Shown: positions 42,575 to 45,511 of the stretch, in pieces | How the letters are laid out: each line of letters opens with the position of its first letter | Numbering within the stretch: the first letter of the stretch is position 1 | Origin: Streptomyces werraensis | GTDB lineage: Bacteria > Actinomycetota > Actinomycetes > Streptomycetales > Streptomycetaceae | Direction of reading: 5' to 3' | Length of the DNA: 45,511 nt | Assembly: GCA_014656175.1 (NCBI GenBank) | Contig: BNBX01000003.1 | Coordinates: forward strand, 11,034 to 56,544 | The notes under the pieces: generated by a model | What the model was told of the DNA's origin: nothing | The model's input: only the letters and a program-made list of their open reading frames with translations | Databases searched by the model: none | Position numbers and translations under genes: made by a program

Positions 42575-43486
42575 ATGACCGACAAGACGACCGGCACCGA
42601 CGGTGCCGTCCGCACGGACACCCCGGCCGACGGGGACCGCCCCCTGGTCGAACTCCGCGCCGCCGGCAAGTCCTACGGCAACATCCGCGCCCTGCACGGC
42701 GTCGACCTGACCGTCCACCCGGGCAAGGTGACGTGCGTCCTCGGCGACAACGGCGCCGGCAAGTCCACCCTCATCAAGATCATCTCGGGGCTGCACCAGC
42801 ACACCGAGGGCGAGTTCCTCGTCGACGGCGAACCGGTGCGCTTCTCCACCCCGCGCGAGGCCCTCGACAAGGGCATCGCCACCGTCTACCAGGACCTCGC
42901 GGTCGTCCCGCTGATGCCGGTCTGGCGGAACTTCTTCCTCGGCTCCGAGATGACCAAGGGCCCCTGGCCCCTGCGCCGCCTCGACATCGAACGGATGAAG
43001 AGGACCGCCGACGAGGAACTGCGCAACATGGGCATCGTCCTGGACGACCTGGAGCAGCCCATCGGCACGCTCTCCGGCGGCCAGCGCCAGTGCGTCGCGA
43101 TCGCCCGCGCCGTCTACTTCGGCGCCCGCGTCCTCATCCTCGACGAGCCCACCGCCGCCCTCGGCGTCAAGCAGTCCGGGGTCGTCCTTAAGTACATCGC
43201 CATGGCCCGCGACCGCGGCCTCGGCGTCATCTTCATCACCCACAACCCGCACCACGCCTACATGGTCGGCGACCACTTCAACGTGCTGCGCCTGGGCACC
43301 CTGGAGCTCAGCGCCGGCCGCAGCGAGGTCGGTCTCGAGGAGCTGACCAACCACATGGCGGGCGGCGCGGAACTGGCCGCGCTCAAGCACGAGCTGGCGC
43401 AGGTCCGCGGCGTCGACACGGAGGGCCTGCCGGAGTCCGGCGACCTCCGGGCACCCACGGCCGCAACCCCGGAAGGGAAGTCCTGA
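42575..43486 (+). CDS. Inositol-type ABC importer ATP-binding protein, single domain
   Basis: A 303-residue ATPase: Walker [10 protein letters not shown] (57-65), signature LSGGQ (166-170), Walker B ILDEP (188-192) and the switch His in [14 protein letters not shown]. RbsA-type CUT2 ATPases usually contain two such domains (about 500 residues). Here only one is present, so it should act as a homodimer, as in FrcA-like systems. The signature is followed by Cys173 (RQCVAI), an uncommon but harmless variant. It starts 5 bp after the permease stop. Confidence 0.88.
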   Translation: MTDKTTGTDGAVRTDTPADGDRPLVELRAAGKSYGNIRALHGVDLTVHPGKVTCVLGDNGAGKSTLIKIISGLHQHTEGEFLVDGEPVRFSTPREALDKGIATVYQDLAVVPLMPVWRNFFLGSEMTKGPWPLRRLDIERMKRTADEELRNMGIVLDDLEQPIGTLSGGQRQCVAIARAVYFGARVLILDEPTAALGVKQSGVVLKYIAMARDRGLGVIFITHNPHHAYMVGDHFNVLRLGTLELSAGRSEVGLEELTNHMAGGAELAALKHELAQVRGVDTEGLPESGDLRAPTAATPEGKS

Positions 43487-43487
43487 C

Positions 43488-44390
43488 ATGGCAGTCGCCC
43501 TCGACCGCATCCGGGTCGGTTCCGCGCCCGACTCCTGGGGCGTCTGGTTCCCCGACGACCCGCAGCAGGTGCCCTGGCAGCGCTTCCTCGACGAGGTCGC
43601 CGAGGCCGGCTACTCCTGGATCGAACTCGGCCCCTACGGCTATCTGCCGACCGACCCGGCCCGCCTCACCGACGAGGTGCAGAGCCGCGGCCTGAAGGTG
43701 TCCGCCGGCACCATCTTCTGCGGGCTGCACCGCGGCCCGTCCGAATGGGACGCCACCTGGGAGCAGGTCAGCCGCGTCGCCGCGCTCACCCAGGCGATGG
43801 GCGCCGGCCACCTGGTCGTCATCCCGTCGTTCTGGCGGGACGACAAGACCGCCGAGATCCTGGAGCTCCCGGAGCTCACCACCGAGCAGTGGGGCCACCT
43901 CACCCGGGGCATGGAGCGCCTCGGCCGCGAGGTGAAGGAGACGTACGGGCTCGACATCGTCGTCCACCCGCACGCCGACACCCACATCGACACCGAGGAG
44001 CACGTCGAGCGCTTCCTCGACTCCACCGACCCGGGTCTGGTCAACCTCTGCCTCGACACCGGTCACTACGCCTACTGCGGCGGCGACAGCGTCAAGCTGA
44101 TCGAGACCTACGGCGAGCGCATCGGCTACCTGCACCTCAAGCAGGTGGACCCGGAGATCCTCGCCGACGTCGTCAAGAACGAGATCCCCTTCGGGCCCGC
44201 CGTCCAGCGCGGGGTGATGTGCGAACCGCCGGCCGGTGTGCCGGAGCTGGGCCCGGTGCTGACGGCCGCGCAGAAGCTGGGCGTGGACCTGTTCGCGATC
44301 GTCGAGCAGGACATGTACCCGTGCGAGCCGGACAAGCCGCTGCCCATCGCGGTGCGCACCCGCAGGTTCCTCCGCTCCTGCGGCGCCTGA
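43488..44390 (+). CDS. Inosose dehydratase-like TIM-barrel protein (IolE-like)
   Basis: A 300-residue xylose-isomerase-like TIM barrel. It begins [18 protein letters not shown] and continues with [41 protein letters not shown] and YLHLKQVD. These supply the usual metal-binding Glu, Asp, His and Glu. Given IolG directly downstream and IolD in the divergent arm, dehydration of scyllo-inosose is the missing step it should fill. An epimerase (IolH/IolI) role is the main alternative. GGAAGGGAAG precedes the ATG. Confidence 0.75.
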   Translation: MAVALDRIRVGSAPDSWGVWFPDDPQQVPWQRFLDEVAEAGYSWIELGPYGYLPTDPARLTDEVQSRGLKVSAGTIFCGLHRGPSEWDATWEQVSRVAALTQAMGAGHLVVIPSFWRDDKTAEILELPELTTEQWGHLTRGMERLGREVKETYGLDIVVHPHADTHIDTEEHVERFLDSTDPGLVNLCLDTGHYAYCGGDSVKLIETYGERIGYLHLKQVDPEILADVVKNEIPFGPAVQRGVMCEPPAGVPELGPVLTAAQKLGVDLFAIVEQDMYPCEPDKPLPIAVRTRRFLRSCGA

Positions 44391-44421
44391 CCACCACCAC
44401 CCGGACCGGGAGGCGACACAC

Positions 44422-45450
44422 ATGAACCGGCGCGAGCCCCTCGGGATCGCCGTGGTCGGCACCGGCCGCATGGGCGCCGACCACGTGCGGCGGATCGACC
44501 GGGTGACCAGCGGGGCGCGGGTCGCCGCGGTCGTCGACATCGACGAGGAACGGGCGAAGACCGTCGCGGCCGGAATCGACGGCTGCACCGCCCACACCGA
44601 CGCGGCCGGGGCGATGAGGTCGGCGGACGTCGACGCCGTGCTCATCGCCTCGTCCGGGCCCGCCCACGAGGAGGCGCTGCTCACCGCGTTCGCGCACGAC
44701 CTGCCCGTCCTGTGCGAGAAGCCGCTCACCCCCGACGCGGCCTCCGCGCTGCGCGTCATGGAGGCCGAACAGGCCCTCGGCCACCGCCGGGTGCAGGTCG
44801 GCTTCATGCGCCGCTACGACACCGAGTACGTCCGCCTCAAGGCGCTGCTCGGAACCGGTCAGCTGGGCCGGCCGCTGATGCTGCACAACCGCCACCGCAA
44901 CGTGGCCAGCCCGCCCTTCTTCACCAGCTCCATGCTGATCAGCGACTCCGTCGCCCACGAGGTCGACGTCACCCGCTGGCTGCTGGGCCACGAGATCGCC
45001 GCCGTGACGGTGCTGCGGCCGGCCCCGTCCTCCGGCGCCCCCGACGGACTGCGCGATCCGCAGTTCGTCGTCCTGGAGACAGACGGCGGGGCGCTCTCCG
45101 ACGTCGAGATCTTCGTCAACTGCGGCTTCGGCTACCAGGTGCAGGCCGAAGCGGTCTGCGAACGCGGCACCGCCCGCATCGGCGACGGCCACCAGCTGGT
45201 CACCAACATGGCCGGACGCTGGGGCGGCACCATCGCCCAGGACTGGACCGAACGCTTCGCCCAGGCCTACGACGACGAGGTCCAGGCGTGGGTCGACGCC
45301 ACCCGCCGCGGCGAGGTCACCGGACCCGGCGTGTGGGACGGTTACGCCGCTGCGGCCGTCTGTGAGGCGGGGGTTCGGGCGCTGGAGGAGGGTGGCCGGG
45401 TCGAGGTCGAGCTCGCGGAGAAGCCGCCGCTGTACGGGGCTGAGGTCTGA
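44422..45450 (+). CDS. iolG: Inositol 2-dehydrogenase-like oxidoreductase (Gfo/Idh/MocA)
   Basis: A 342-residue NAD(P)-dependent dehydrogenase. The dinucleotide motif is VVGTGRMG (11-18), the family EKP is at 99-101, and the catalytic Asp175/His179 pair lies in [13 protein letters not shown]. It follows the IolE-like gene by 31 bp with GGAGG before the ATG. In this setting it should oxidise myo-inositol (or scyllo-/D-chiro-inositol) to the inosose. Gfo/Idh/MocA proteins vary in substrate, so the exact isomer is open. Confidence 0.83.
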   Translation: MNRREPLGIAVVGTGRMGADHVRRIDRVTSGARVAAVVDIDEERAKTVAAGIDGCTAHTDAAGAMRSADVDAVLIASSGPAHEEALLTAFAHDLPVLCEKPLTPDAASALRVMEAEQALGHRRVQVGFMRRYDTEYVRLKALLGTGQLGRPLMLHNRHRNVASPPFFTSSMLISDSVAHEVDVTRWLLGHEIAAVTVLRPAPSSGAPDGLRDPQFVVLETDGGALSDVEIFVNCGFGYQVQAEAVCERGTARIGDGHQLVTNMAGRWGGTIAQDWTERFAQAYDDEVQAWVDATRRGEVTGPGVWDGYAAAAVCEAGVRALEEGGRVEVELAEKPPLYGAEV

Positions 45451-45511
45451 CGCCTGCGGCGCATCGTTCTGTCCGGTGGGGGGTGCTGTAGCGCCTGGGG
45501 GGCGGTGGGTG

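Noticed and set aside
43186..43191. TTA codon in the inositol importer ATPase gene
   Set aside because: The TTA spans two codons (CTT AAG) in the true frame.

Overview
The window reads as a chromosomal segment of a Streptomyces or a close actinomycete. Support for this: very high GC with strong third-position GC bias, many GTG and TTG starts, GTGA/ATGA-overlapping operons, several apparently leaderless genes, a conservon (cvnABCD) signalling cassette, and only one in-frame TTA codon found by eye in the genes called here. No insertion sequence, integrase, phage gene or CRISPR array is visible. About fifty protein genes and two identical tRNA-Pro(GGG) genes are supported.

Layout. (1) 1-5378, minus strand: a five-gene catabolic operon coding for a 4-oxalomesaconate tautomerase, an LigJ-type hydratase, a CHA aldolase, an LigI-type 2-pyrone-4,6-dicarboxylate lactonase and an MFS carrier. 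This is the lower half of the gallate / protocatechuate 4,5-cleavage route, ending in pyruvate and oxaloacetate. A divergent GntR/FCD regulator (5598-6269) probably controls it through a dyad over the shared promoter. No ring-cleavage dioxygenase is in the operon. (2) 6688-10826: a conservon with a GAF-domain fifth gene; its kinase-like gene carries a TTA codon. (3) 11010-15843: tdh-kbl threonine catabolism, a LysR regulator, an XRE-cupin regulator coupled to a GNAT acetyltransferase, and a YjbR-like protein. (4) 15973-17645: a transketolase split into two proteins behind a 19-bp-spacer, MerR-type promoter. (5) 17795-32440: a mixed region between the two tRNA-Pro genes, holding a DHFR-like protein, an LpqY-SugABC-type sugar importer, a degenerate Nudix protein, a SAM methyltransferase, a Dps / DUF3140 / HhH-glycosylase operon, a PcaF-type thiolase, a TauE/SafE permease, a diacylglycerol-kinase-like protein, the corrin genes cobK and cobF, and a DUF309 protein. 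(6) 32505-34618: an endonuclease/exonuclease/phosphatase-family protein and an aldo/keto reductase behind a second MerR-type promoter. (7) 34634-45450: a myo-inositol locus. The minus arm is iolC, an aldolase-like gene, iolB, iolD and a GntR/UTRA regulator. The plus arm is a CUT2-type ABC importer, an IolE-like protein and an IolG-like dehydrogenase. The two arms diverge from a pair of nearly mirror-image promoters.

The inositol locus forms a coherent pathway: uptake, oxidation (IolG), dehydration (IolE), ring hydrolysis (IolD), isomerisation (IolB), phosphorylation (IolC) and aldol cleavage. Only IolA is missing, so it must lie elsewhere. All functional names rest on motif and context recognition by eye; no database search was run.
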